Below are positions 33,863 through 41,907 of a stretch of 64,000 nucleotides of DNA, piece after piece; the stretch's first letter is position 1; each line of letters begins with the position of its first letter. A program made the position numbers and the translations under genes. The notes under the pieces are model-generated. The model did not search any database, was not told where the DNA came from, and saw only the letters and a list, made by a program, of their open reading frames with translations. The DNA comes from Brevundimonas sp. Root608 (GTDB taxonomy: Bacteria; Pseudomonadota; Alphaproteobacteria; Caulobacterales; Caulobacteraceae), in the NCBI RefSeq assembly GCF_001427825.1, contig NZ_LMGT01000001.1, positions 248,001 to 312,000 on the forward strand, read 5' to 3'.

Positions 33863-33872
33863 ACCCTAGGGT
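33863..33872. promoter_or_regulatory. 10-bp palindrome upstream of the helicase operon
   Basis: ACCCTAGGGT is a perfect palindrome 31 bp before the helicase start in a 248-bp gap that also holds an inverted repeat GGTTTTC/GAAAACC near 33716-33745. An operator is possible; no matching second copy is seen. Confidence 0.3.
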
Positions 33873-33902
33873 GTCCGATTGTGGAAGAGTGATGGGGGTA
33901 GT

Positions 33903-36641
33903 GTGGAGGGAGTGATCGACGCGGAAGGGTTCAGGTTTCTGGAGCCATTCTGGCCGGATCTGCACGAGACATCCCGAAAGGCCGAGCAGGCTGGACCGCA
34001 AGCACCTGACCTGGCCGCGATCCGCCTGCGCGCCTTCACCGAGTCGATGGTTGCGCACCTATGGGGTCATCTGGATCTTCCACCGCAGCAGACTTCTCAG
34101 TTCGATCGGCTAGTCCTCCTTGAGAAGGGGGATCTGCTCGATCGGCGACTGCTGGCCAAGTTTCATTCCATCCGCCGCCTGGGCAACAACGCTGCTCATA
34201 ATCACCCGGTTACACCGGCGCAGGTCGAGACCATGCTCGAGGATGCCTGGTCGCTCGGCTGTTGGTTCTGTCGGTTCATGCGTCCGGACATTGAGTGGTT
34301 TACACCGACGCGAACTCCACATGCGTCCATTGGAGTGGGGATCCAGCAGGACGAAGCCCCCGAAAGCGCCGATAGGCAGTCAACCGCTTCGGGGCCGCCG
34401 AGCAGTATCGTGCCATTCCCGGTCGACCGCATCCGACGCGTTCGTGAGGAGGTCGCCAAAGCGATGGCGCAGATCGATCCCCGGGCGCGTTCCCTGCGCA
34501 CGCGGATCAGCATGCAGGATGCGTTTTCGGAAGACTTGAATGTTGATCAGCGTGGCTGTCTGTCAGCGCTGTCCGACTTCCTCGGTGATCGCGAACAACG
34601 TCTGTTCCTTTTGAAGGGCTACGCCGGGACTGGGAAAACCTTCCTGGTGAAAGGGATCACGGAGTACCTCGCGGCTCAGGGTCGTGACTTCCAGCTTCTG
34701 GCTCCGACCGGCCGCGCAGCCAACGTTATGCGGGAGAAGACGGGACGCGAGGCACGCACTCTGCACGGGTCGATATACGATTATTCCGATCTGCAGGAGT
34801 ATCGCGACGGAGACGCCGATGCGCTCGAGACGTTCAAGATCATTGCATCAATCAGGTCAAATCGAGATCAGGCTAATACCGTTTACATCGTAGACGAGGC
34901 GTCGTTGCTAGCCGATGTCTATGCGGAAAGTGATTTCTACAGGTCGGGAACGGGGTATCTGCTCCAAGATCTGATGACGTACATGTGCTTCGACCATAGC
35001 GAGAACGACAGAAAGATCATTTTCGTCGGTGATCCCGCTCAACTTCCGCCTGTCGGGATGGCCAGTTCACCCGCGCTCGACCCGGAATATCTCCGCAAGC
35101 ACTTCAATCTCAGCCCAATCCAGTACGAGCTCAAGGAGGTGGTGCGCCAGAAGGCAGACAGCGGGTTGATCCGCAATGTCATGCCGCTGCGAGAAAGTCT
35201 GTCCAAGGCAAGTTTCAGCAGCCTCACCTTTGAATTTGGCGAGGACGTTGCGCGTGCGCACACCGATGAAGTCATCCCGCTGTACATGGCGGCTCGAGGG
35301 GCCGGGCGGCAACCAATCATCATTACGCACCCGAACGCCGAGGCCGCGGCCTTCAACCGGGCGGTGCGCGAACAACTGCATCCCCAGAAGGAGTTCGTGA
35401 CCGCAGGTGACACCCTGATCGTCACGGCCAATGCGGTCGTTGGCGGCCGATTCCTTGCAAATGGCGAGTTCGTCGAGGTCATCCACGCTGAACCGGTCGT
35501 AGATCGTCGGACGCTGACCCTGAAGCAGCGAAATCCGGACACCAATGCCGTTGAGGAAATGGAAATCTCGCTGACGTTCCGGGATGTCGACGTGGCGATC
35601 ACTCTACCCGACGGGACCAAATCCGGTATCAACGTCAAGCTATTGGATGATCACCTGCATCGCAACGAGCCCGGGCTGTCGTCGATAGAACAGCGCGCGC
35701 TCTACATCGACTTCCTGAAGCGCCATCCGGACCTGCGTGCGGATAAGGAGCGGGTTCGCCGGAGCCTGGTCCTGCGCCAGGATCCGTATTTCAACGCCCT
35801 GCGGGCCAAGTTTGGTTACGCCGTGACCTGTCACAAGGCCCAGGGCGGGGAGTGGACGGATGTCGTCGTATCCTGCCCGACCGGTCAAGACCCGCGGACG
35901 GCCGGCTATTTCCGTTGGCTGTACACCGCGATGACCCGATCGAGCCAAACCCTGCATCTCGTCAATCCGCCGGAAGTAAGGATCAAGTCAGTAGGCGAGC
36001 CTTGGTGGAGACAAACCAACAATAGCGGCCCGCCGCTTTCAATGACGATAACGGAAGGGCTTGAGGAGCTCACCGGATCATCGCCGCAGGAGCAGTTTCG
36101 CGCCGGCGTCCTCGCCAAGGTTCGGTCGTTACTTGTCGACACGCAGGTCGCTATCGATGATGTCGCCCATCACAGCTACCAGGAGGCTTATTACCTCAGT
36201 CGGGGCGTCGACTCCGGGCGCGTCAACATCGGCTACGATGGCAAGTACAGGATCAGGTCCATCACGACCCCCAGGACTGGAAATTTTGAAGACGAGTTAC
36301 GTCAACTTTTTGCGCCGTTGCTCAACCACGGCAGCCTGGGGCTGCCACGCGCCGACAGCGTACCGAACCTCGGTCCCACCGCGCCCTTCTTGAAGGAACT
36401 GCATGATCGTCTGGTGCCGTTGCTTACGGCGCAGGGGATCATTGTGACTTCGTTGGAAGAGCTCCAGTGGTGCCAGCGCTATACCTTCTCTCGTGGAGAC
36501 GAGGTCGCAAGAATAGATATCTTCTATGACGGCAGGAACCGGATCAGGAGTTGCATGCCCTTGAGGCCGAAGTCAGCGGCGCCACCTCCGCCGTTGTTGC
36601 CCCAAGTGATGGAAATCTTGACGATGGAGCTCGCCCCGTGA
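33903..36641 (+). CDS. Superfamily 1 helicase with N-terminal DUF4145-like domain
   Basis: This protein of about 912 residues starts at GTG 33903, preceded by GGGGG (GTG 33912 is an alternative). The N-terminus (about 1-130) has the helical pattern ESMVAHLW and SIRRLGNNAAHNH typical of DUF4145/HsdR-associated domains. After a linker comes the SF1 core: Walker A KGYAGTGKTF with Lys245, LLAPTGRAAN (motif Ia), YIVDEASLL (Walker B), GDPAQLPPVG (motif III), and a RecD/UvrD-type VTCHKAQGGEW with LYTAMTRS (motifs V-VI). The last 200 residues carry two related segments with YDGKYRIRSI and YDGRNRIRSC and probably bind partners or nucleic acid. It is followed with overlaps by a 69-residue gene and a TPR/cold-shock protein. 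Confidence 0.88.
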   Translation: MEGVIDAEGFRFLEPFWPDLHETSRKAEQAGPQAPDLAAIRLRAFTESMVAHLWGHLDLPPQQTSQFDRLVLLEKGDLLDRRLLAKFHSIRRLGNNAAHNHPVTPAQVETMLEDAWSLGCWFCRFMRPDIEWFTPTRTPHASIGVGIQQDEAPESADRQSTASGPPSSIVPFPVDRIRRVREEVAKAMAQIDPRARSLRTRISMQDAFSEDLNVDQRGCLSALSDFLGDREQRLFLLKGYAGTGKTFLVKGITEYLAAQGRDFQLLAPTGRAANVMREKTGREARTLHGSIYDYSDLQEYRDGDADALETFKIIASIRSNRDQANTVYIVDEASLLADVYAESDFYRSGTGYLLQDLMTYMCFDHSENDRKIIFVGDPAQLPPVGMASSPALDPEYLRKHFNLSPIQYELKEVVRQKADSGLIRNVMPLRESLSKASFSSLTFEFGEDVARAHTDEVIPLYMAARGAGRQPIIITHPNAEAAAFNRAVREQLHPQKEFVTAGDTLIVTANAVVGGRFLANGEFVEVIHAEPVVDRRTLTLKQRNPDTNAVEEMEISLTFRDVDVAITLPDGTKSGINVKLLDDHLHRNEPGLSSIEQRALYIDFLKRHPDLRADKERVRRSLVLRQDPYFNALRAKFGYAVTCHKAQGGEWTDVVVSCPTGQDPRTAGYFRWLYTAMTRSSQTLHLVNPPEVRIKSVGEPWWRQTNNSGPPLSMTITEGLEELTGSSPQEQFRAGVLAKVRSLLVDTQVAIDDVAHHSYQEAYYLSRGVDSGRVNIGYDGKYRIRSITTPRTGNFEDELRQLFAPLLNHGSLGLPRADSVPNLGPTAPFLKELHDRLVPLLTAQGIIVTSLEELQWCQRYTFSRGDEVARIDIFYDGRNRIRSCMPLRPKSAAPPPPLLPQVMEILTMELAP

Positions 36642-36847
36642 AACCGCTTCCGGTCGCTGGGCGGGGGGAGTGGTTTGCACATTTGTGCGCTGTTTTGCCC
36701 CCGAGGAATGGAGACGTCACCGCAATAGGCGTCCGGCGCAATGCGAGGCGCGTTCTCGAGAGCTGGCAGCCACTCGGCGCCGGCTGCCCAAGGGTCGCAC
36801 CCCCTCCCGAAATCTCGGACGAGCTGAAGACTGAGATCGTCGCGTGA
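36638..36847 (+). CDS. Uncharacterised 69-residue protein between helicase and TPR gene
   Basis: This short gene starts at GTG 36638, overlapping the helicase stop (GTGA), and ends at 36847 overlapping the GTG of the next gene (GTGA). The protein begins VKPLPVAGRGEWFAH and contains NGDVTAIGVRRNARRVLESW, then an acidic helix. Two four-base overlaps on both sides make it very unlikely to be spurious. Function is unknown; a small adaptor or inhibitor of the helicase is possible. It has no hydrophobic segment. Confidence 0.7.
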   Translation: MKPLPVAGRGEWFAHLCAVLPPRNGDVTAIGVRRNARRVLESWQPLGAGCPRVAPPPEISDELKTEIVA

Positions 36848-38751
36848 TTTCCTCCAAGGACGTGTTCCAGAAGCGCAGGGATGGTGACCTTGATGCGGCC
36901 TATGCGCTGGCGTTGGAGCGTATGGCCGCGACCGACCGGGACGCATGGGATGTTCGCGCCTTGGGTTGGTGCCTGGTCGATCTCGTCAAGAAGTTCGCTG
37001 GGGACCGACCAAGCCCGGAACTGGAACGATACGCAGCAGAGCTCAATGATCTGATCGTGCCGCCGGACGACGAGGTGTTGACGAAGCAGCGGGACTACGC
37101 CCTGAGCCTTCTGCAGGCGGGCGCGACGGAACTGCAAGAGGCGAAGCGGCTTAGCAAGGCCGGCAAGTTTCGCGAGGCAGTAGGCATCTATGCGGTGCTT
37201 TTCAACGGAGGCACGCTCGATCGCTCGAACCACACCAACTATGGCTGGGACCTCTTCAAGGCGACGCGCGATGCTTTGCAGCAGGAACCGCAAGATCAGT
37301 GGTCTGGCAGCCCGGTGGCGGAGGCGAGACGTTACCTCGGCATCTATCTGAAGCTAGACGTCGAGCGGCCATCACTCCTGCACAGTTGCATCCTGCAGCA
37401 GGCTCTGCGCCTCGCGCCGAGCGGTCATCTCAAGGTCATGGCGTTCGTTCGTATGTGGGGCTTGGAGCACCTGCGCGCGGAGGATTTCGAGCGTTACGTG
37501 GCTGAGGACGGAAAAGCGCGGTCATCACTGGCTGAAACCGCTGTGCAGCACGCTGCGAAGGAAGCCGTTTTAGACGGTCAGGCCGGCAACCTCGAGTATG
37601 TTCAGCCCTTCGTCGACCTCGCCATGGCGCGCTTTCCGGACAATGCTTGGCTGAGGCTGAACAAGGCAAAGATCCTGCGCGCGCTGGGCCGGCAGGACGA
37701 AGCTCTCGCCGTGGCGATTGATTTCGCCAAATCGAAGGTAGGTGAATACTGGGCCTGGGAGCTCCTTGGCGATCTTGTAACGGATCCGGAGCAGCGAAGG
37801 GGTTGTTATTGCAAGGCTCTGATCTGTTCGCAGGACGATAACTTTGTAAGCGGTGTGCGCTTGAAGCTGGCCCGCGCCTTGGTCGGCGCCGGTGAATTTC
37901 CGGAAGCCAAAGGCGAAGTGTTGCGCGTGATTGAGCACAAGACGCGCGCGGGTCACAGGATTCCGGCCGAGGCGCACGATCTGATGCAGGGCTCGTGGTT
38001 CTCCGAGGTCTCTGCTCTAGAGCCCAAGGCGGCCTTTTACGCGCGCTTCGCGTCTCAAGCCGACGACTTGCTCCTCAGCGCCGTGCCTTGGATTGACGCC
38101 TGTGTGGGGGAGAGCTTCACGATCGAAGGCCAGGAATCCAAGCCGCGCCGCAAGCTCTATCTTCAGGGGACGCCTTTCCCGACCGAAGTGAGCGTTCACG
38201 CTTCCAAGCTGCGCCTTAAAAACCTGGCGGTCGGCCTGCCGATCAAGGTGAAGGCGGAACTTGAGCCCGGCGAGGGCCGACGATTCACGCTTTACGCAGC
38301 AGCTCTCAGAGAGGACGGGTCGGATTTTGACATCTTCCCTGAAACGATCGGCGTGATTGACTCTATCAACGCCGACAAGGGGCTTTTGCATTTCATGGCC
38401 GGTGTCGACGCGCACGGGACTTTTTCCCTGGCGGAGTACTCGGGAACGGCGTCCCTCGGAGGCAGCGTCGCCATAAGGCTCGCCACCTATCATTCGAAGC
38501 GAGGGGCATTTCTTCGCGCCTTGACCGTTGGCCCTTCCGCTGAGCCGGCGGGGCCAAACGTCTGCAGGTCATTCAAGGACAAGGTCCGCGTGGACAAAGG
38601 GATGGGCTTCACGCCCGACGGTGTGTTTATCCCTCCTGATCTCGTGTCCGCTCATGGCTTGGGCGACGAAGACTTCGTCTCGGGGACGGCTGTCCTGAGC
38701 CATAACAAGAAGCGTCAAACCTGGGGTTGGAAAGCGATCCTCATCGAATAG
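36844..38751 (+). CDS. TPR-repeat protein with two cold-shock-like OB domains
   Basis: This is a 635-residue soluble protein. Residues 1 to about 400 are helical repeats of TPR type (for example AKRLSKAGKFREAVGIYAVL and NKAKILRALGRQDEALAVAI). The C-terminal third has two beta-rich modules. The first (about 495-565) contains GVIDSINADKGLLHFM, and the second (about 575-632) contains DKGMGFTPDGVFIPPDLV and a final NKKRQTWGWKAI. Both follow the glycine/aromatic pattern of cold-shock/OB folds that bind single-stranded nucleic acid. It is the third gene of the coupled helicase operon. I read the set as a nucleic-acid-sensing module; no such system is known to me under a name. Confidence 0.75.
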   Translation: MISSKDVFQKRRDGDLDAAYALALERMAATDRDAWDVRALGWCLVDLVKKFAGDRPSPELERYAAELNDLIVPPDDEVLTKQRDYALSLLQAGATELQEAKRLSKAGKFREAVGIYAVLFNGGTLDRSNHTNYGWDLFKATRDALQQEPQDQWSGSPVAEARRYLGIYLKLDVERPSLLHSCILQQALRLAPSGHLKVMAFVRMWGLEHLRAEDFERYVAEDGKARSSLAETAVQHAAKEAVLDGQAGNLEYVQPFVDLAMARFPDNAWLRLNKAKILRALGRQDEALAVAIDFAKSKVGEYWAWELLGDLVTDPEQRRGCYCKALICSQDDNFVSGVRLKLARALVGAGEFPEAKGEVLRVIEHKTRAGHRIPAEAHDLMQGSWFSEVSALEPKAAFYARFASQADDLLLSAVPWIDACVGESFTIEGQESKPRRKLYLQGTPFPTEVSVHASKLRLKNLAVGLPIKVKAELEPGEGRRFTLYAAALREDGSDFDIFPETIGVIDSINADKGLLHFMAGVDAHGTFSLAEYSGTASLGGSVAIRLATYHSKRGAFLRALTVGPSAEPAGPNVCRSFKDKVRVDKGMGFTPDGVFIPPDLVSAHGLGDEDFVSGTAVLSHNKKRQTWGWKAILIE

Positions 38752-38780
38752 GTGCATGCCCCGGACGGGGATGAGACGCG

Positions 38781-39746
38781 CTAGGCTCCCGGCCTCCCAG
38801 GCTTCAAATTACCAAAACGATTGGTCAGCGACCCGATCGCTGAACCAGCCTTTCCGCCAAAATCCGCCATGGCGGAACCAGTCTTCCCGCCGAGATCTGC
38901 CATCGTCGTTCCGGTCTTGCCGCCTAGGTCGGCTAGCGATTTTCCGACCTTGGCCAAGCTGATCGCACGCTCCGCCCGAAACGTCGCTGCGATGGCGTCA
39001 ATTGCATGATCTTCTCGCTCGTCGAGGACTCCATCGGCCTCGATCACCTCGCGCAGAAAGGCAAGCAGTTCGGCTTGCATGGCCTCGCCGTTGCAGTCGG
39101 GGCTGGCTGCGTGGAATTCGGCGAGCGATTTCGCGACGGCTTTCACCCGCGTCTCATCAGCTGTCTCTGAGAGCACGTCGAGCGCCCGCGCGCCGTACGC
39201 GCCGTTGTAACCCCATTCTTCAACGAAATGCCGTTCAATCGCGGCGCGCTCCACCGGGGCGATCGCGCCGTCGATCTTGGCGACGCGCAGAACCAGCGCC
39301 GCCACGAGGTCGAACAGCTGCATGCCGAGCAGGTCGATCGGCGTGTTGATGAAGCGCGGGATTGTGTCGACCAGCGAACCCGATTGTTGGCGTACGAGTC
39401 GGGTGACACCGTAGTACGCCCCACCCGTGGCCGCAGCGGCGGCAAGCACCCATCCAATCGGTGTGGCCGCCACTGCGCCGATGCCAATCGCAGACAACAT
39501 CCCGCCCGTTGAGGCAAAAAACGTGGACACGACGACCTGAGATGCCGCGATGGACGCTCCGGTCGCGGCGACCCCTCCGACGTCCCAAAGGCTCTGCAAG
39601 CCGTTCTTTGCGCGCAAAACGGCATAGGCGTCTTCGCCGATGCGCAGTTTCAGCTTGAACTTCAGCGAGTCCGCAATGACGCACTCGACATTGTTGAGCA
39701 GCGAAAGCGCTGGATCTTCTTTCGTGCCGTCTCCGATCGTCGTCAC
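38781..39746 (-). CDS. TerB-like domain protein with hydrophobic hairpin and 11-residue C-terminal repeats
   Basis: This 321-residue protein starts at GTG 39746, overlapping the upstream stop (GTGA). An Ala/Gly-rich hydrophobic segment (about 75-115, AIGIGAVAATPIGWVLAAAA) is followed by a TerB-like helical domain (about 145-255) with VAALVLRVAKIDGAIAPVE and EVIEADGVLDEREDHAIDA, the acidic metal-binding pattern of the tellurite-resistance TerB family. The last 50 residues are four 11-residue repeats. The pairing with a small membrane protein suggests a membrane-associated complex, as in other Ter-related stress systems. It is convergent with the TPR gene across 28 bp. Confidence 0.8.
   Translation of the reverse strand: MTTIGDGTKEDPALSLLNNVECVIADSLKFKLKLRIGEDAYAVLRAKNGLQSLWDVGGVAATGASIAASQVVVSTFFASTGGMLSAIGIGAVAATPIGWVLAAAAATGGAYYGVTRLVRQQSGSLVDTIPRFINTPIDLLGMQLFDLVAALVLRVAKIDGAIAPVERAAIERHFVEEWGYNGAYGARALDVLSETADETRVKAVAKSLAEFHAASPDCNGEAMQAELLAFLREVIEADGVLDEREDHAIDAIAATFRAERAISLAKVGKSLADLGGKTGTTMADLGGKTGSAMADFGGKAGSAIGSLTNRFGNLKPGRPGA
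38808..38939 (-). repeat. Four 33-bp repeats encoding 11-residue units
   Basis: The end of the TerB-like protein reads as four 11-residue units (SLADLGGKTGT, TMADLGGKTGS, AMADFGGKAGS, AIGSLTNRFGN), the last being degenerate. An 11-residue period is characteristic of amphipathic membrane-binding helices. Confidence 0.75.
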
Positions 39747-40150
39747 GCTACACCCAGGTCTTTGAACTGCGCTTCCAGGCCCGACAGCCTGTTCCGCATC
39801 GGTCCATCGATCATGTCCTGAAGCGCACCCCACCCGAGCCCGATGATCAGCAGAATGGGCGTGAGGACCGGCGAGAGGAGAGGGCCGAGGAGAGGAATTG
39901 AGCTGATCAGGAACGAGAGGACCAAGGCTGCGACGACGCCGAAGGTGACTTTGGGGTATGATTTGGCGAGATCGAAGATGTACGCCAGCACTCGGCAGCC
40001 AATCTGGACAATCTTGCCACCCACCACGACCGTGGTTTCGATCAGGGTTGAAAGCAGGGCTTTCAAGTCCGCCGAGACATGCAGTCTCTCGATGCGCCTT
40101 ACGATCTCGCGTCGATCGATGAGGGGCTCGACTTCCATGGGGCCTGGCAT
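39743..40150 (-). CDS. Small membrane protein coupled to the TerB-like gene
   Basis: This 135-residue protein has an N-terminal amphipathic part (MPGPMEVEPLIDRRE). Two or three hydrophobic segments follow, around 65-85 (VTFGVVAALVLSFLISSI) and 88-108 (LGPLLSPVLTPILLIIGLGW), and then a short charged tail. ATG 40138 is an alternative start. Its stop overlaps the GTG of the TerB-like gene by four bases, so they form an operon. No family is recognised, although the charge pattern fits an inner-membrane anchor for the partner. Confidence 0.7.
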   Translation of the reverse strand: MPGPMEVEPLIDRREIVRRIERLHVSADLKALLSTLIETTVVVGGKIVQIGCRVLAYIFDLAKSYPKVTFGVVAALVLSFLISSIPLLGPLLSPVLTPILLIIGLGWGALQDMIDGPMRNRLSGLEAQFKDLGVA

Positions 40151-40254
40151 TGGCGACTCTCAAAATCGTAAGGACTTGGGGCACAGCTAACGCGTCCCCT
40201 GCGGCGCTACAACCGGTAGCGGCGGAAGCTTCGCTTCAACACCGTGAGTAATGA

Positions 40255-40449
40255 ATGAAGCTCCTGCTCCTCGTGATCTGGAAGATCTTCGGAATAGTTC
40301 TGATCGCGTTCCTGATCATGAAGGTGCTGGCTTGGACATCCACAGGCCGGAAGAAGCGGGTGTTCCACGCGATCGCAGCGGGAGTGCTCTGGATGGGCAT
40401 CCCTCTCTCTGTCCTCAGAGTGCTTCTGATGTTGAACGGAGACGCCTGA
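40255..40449 (+). CDS. Small two-helix membrane protein
   Basis: This 64-residue protein consists almost entirely of two hydrophobic helices (KLLLLVIWKIFGIVLIAFLI and AIAAGVLWMGIPLSVLRVLL) joined by a basic loop with GRKKR. The predicted topology puts the loop in the cytoplasm. It is divergent from the TerB operon across 104 bp. Small proteins of this shape are common in toxin-antitoxin and stress loci, but no specific match is apparent. Confidence 0.6.
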   Translation: MKLLLLVIWKIFGIVLIAFLIMKVLAWTSTGRKKRVFHAIAAGVLWMGIPLSVLRVLLMLNGDA

Positions 40450-40471
40450 CCGAGGATCGCCTCTCCCGACA

Positions 40472-40541
40472 CGGCCCGCCGGTCGGCCCGCCGGTTATTC
40501 CGGAGCCCGGCTAACGGTGCCCGCAATATCGCGGCGTTAGC
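40472..40541. other. Tandem 12-bp repeat and long inverted repeat between convergent genes
   Basis: CGGCCCGCCGGT occurs twice in tandem (40472-40495). It is followed by an inverted repeat, GCTAACG-gtgc-CCGC and GCGG-CGTTAGC around AATATC (40510-40541): two stems of seven and four pairs separated by a one-sided bulge. Lying between convergent genes it may be a bidirectional terminator, although no T-run is present. The GCTAAC/GTTAGC ends also resemble integron attC R boxes, but the structure is too short. Confidence 0.45.
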
Positions 40542-40679
40542 TGGCCGAACGTGGCCTGCCAGCGGTGGGTCAGGCTGACTGGCAACGTTGTGACAGCCAC
40601 CCGCTCAAACCTCCGATGGCGAACAGGGCACATGCGACTGCCTGAGTTCGACGCCAGGCCTCAGGTTGGCGGGGCCGAT

Positions 40680-41258
40680 TCAGAGCGGAGTGAGCGGTTC
40701 CGGCACGATTTCAAACCGCCCGTCGACTTCCTTGCACGACAGGTTGTTGTGCTCGCAGATGGCCTTGATCCCTTTGACGACTCCATAGCCCGCCGCGCCC
40801 ACTGCCACCGGGAGCACCGCCACGACGGCAACGCCACCAAGAAGGCTTCCGCCGAGTGCCGCCAGGCCAGATGTGATCCCTGCGGCAGAGAATCCAGCCA
40901 CGGTGCCCGTTGCTCCAATGGCGCCTATGCTGGCGACAACGCCGCCCGCGCCACTTCCTGCCGCAACCATCGTTTCAGTCAGAGCACTCCTGTCCGTCGA
41001 ATTCAATTTCTTGAACCGATGGTATCCAATGATCTGGAGCGCCCTCAGCTTGTTCATGAAATCAATTGTCGGCTGGTGGATCCCTGACTCGAGGCGAGAA
41101 ATCGTTGACTCGGAACAGCCAAGAATCTTCGCAAGTTCGCGGCGCGATATTCCAGACACTTGTCGGATCAGAGATAATTTTTTACCGCAATTTTCGGCGG
41201 TAATCTCCTCCTCCATCGCAGCGCGCTGATCCTCGTTGTCAAACGCCCAGTCGGTCAT
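40680..41258 (-). CDS. XRE-family HTH protein with C-terminal glycine-rich hydrophobic hairpin
   Basis: This 192-residue protein starts at ATG 41258. Residues 20-85 form an XRE helix-turn-helix (GISRRELAKILGCSESTISRLESG). From about residue 98 a strongly hydrophobic, glycine-rich stretch runs to about 165 (VAGFSAAGITSGLAALGGSL then GVAVVAVLPVAVGAAGYGV), enough for two membrane helices, before a polar tail with CEHNNLSCKE. A DNA-binding head joined to a glycine-zipper-like hairpin is uncommon in regulators. It could be a membrane-tethered repressor or an effector. A palindrome lies 53 bp upstream of its start. Confidence 0.75.
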   Translation of the reverse strand: MTDWAFDNEDQRAAMEEEITAENCGKKLSLIRQVSGISRRELAKILGCSESTISRLESGIHQPTIDFMNKLRALQIIGYHRFKKLNSTDRSALTETMVAAGSGAGGVVASIGAIGATGTVAGFSAAGITSGLAALGGSLLGGVAVVAVLPVAVGAAGYGVVKGIKAICEHNNLSCKEVDGRFEIVPEPLTPL

Positions 41259-41627
41259 CGAAACCCCCACCCCAGTTGCAGTCAACCGAAGCTATGCGCG
41301 AGATCACAAGCGTATGCAAGCTTATGCATACGTGTGAATGGTTTTGAAGGCTGACTTCAGGCGTCGCTCTTTTCCGAGTCCCTCGCCAACGCAAGTGTGT
41401 CGGCAGACCGCATTGGAGAGGGTGTCGGGGGAGAGGCTCTGCGGCCTCAAGTAGCTGCGCCGAGCACCGTCGCGGCTAGGCGAGTGAATGGCCACTCCGT
41501 CGGGCGACTCTCTTGGTGTGCAGGGCGATTTACGCGAGCCGCGATCTGACGAGCCAAGCCGTTTGAGTCGGAAGTTGATTCTTTCCGGCGGCTCTGCCTA
41601 ACGTTGTCTCTGCCTAGGGGGAAGATT
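41259..41627. other. Intergenic region with the XRE promoter and operator
   Basis: This 369-bp gap separates the divergent XRE gene and the 67-residue gene. It contains the 41311 palindrome described next. No other gene or clear promoter pair is seen. Confidence 0.4.
41311..41332. promoter_or_regulatory. Candidate operator, CGTATGC-N8-GCATACG
   Basis: A perfect 7-bp-arm inverted repeat flanks AAGCTTAT, itself containing the palindrome AAGCTT. Its AT-rich core stands out from the surroundings. The position just upstream of the XRE gene makes autoregulation the simplest reading. Confidence 0.5.
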
Positions 41628-41831
41628 ATGTCCAAACAACATATCAGAGACCGGTCAAACCGGCTCATGGCGACCATCGAGATCAAGTCGTCGGGCAAAC
41701 ACGAAATCCGAGACTCTTCCAATCATCTCCTGGGCACCTACGACCCGCGTACGAACGACACACGGGACGCCAGCAACAGGATGGTGGCCAAAGGAAACGT
41801 CCTGACCTCGCTCATCAGCCCGTTCTCCTGA
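41628..41831 (+). CDS. Small protein with three RDxSN repeats
   Basis: This 67-residue protein starts at ATG 41628 behind a clear SD (GGGGGAAG). It contains three copies of a short beta-hairpin pattern: IRDRSNRLMA, IRDSSNHLLGTYD and TRDASNRMVAKGN, each about 18-20 residues apart. Similar small repeat proteins with R-D-x-S/G-N-x-L-x-G units occur as conserved hypotheticals in proteobacteria. The function is unknown. It lies 76 bp before the PD-(D/E)XK gene on the same strand and may be co-transcribed with it. Confidence 0.72.
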   Translation: MSKQHIRDRSNRLMATIEIKSSGKHEIRDSSNHLLGTYDPRTNDTRDASNRMVAKGNVLTSLISPFS

Positions 41832-41907
41832 CCCAAAAATATCTACGACCGATTCTGACGCAGAGGCTCATTACGCTGTCACTGCGATCAACAACCAATG
41901 GGACAGT

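Noticed and set aside
40510..40541. Integron attC site
   Set aside because: It is only 32 bp, the outer boxes do not fit the full RYYYAAC/GTTRRRY pattern, and no integrase or cassette array is visible.
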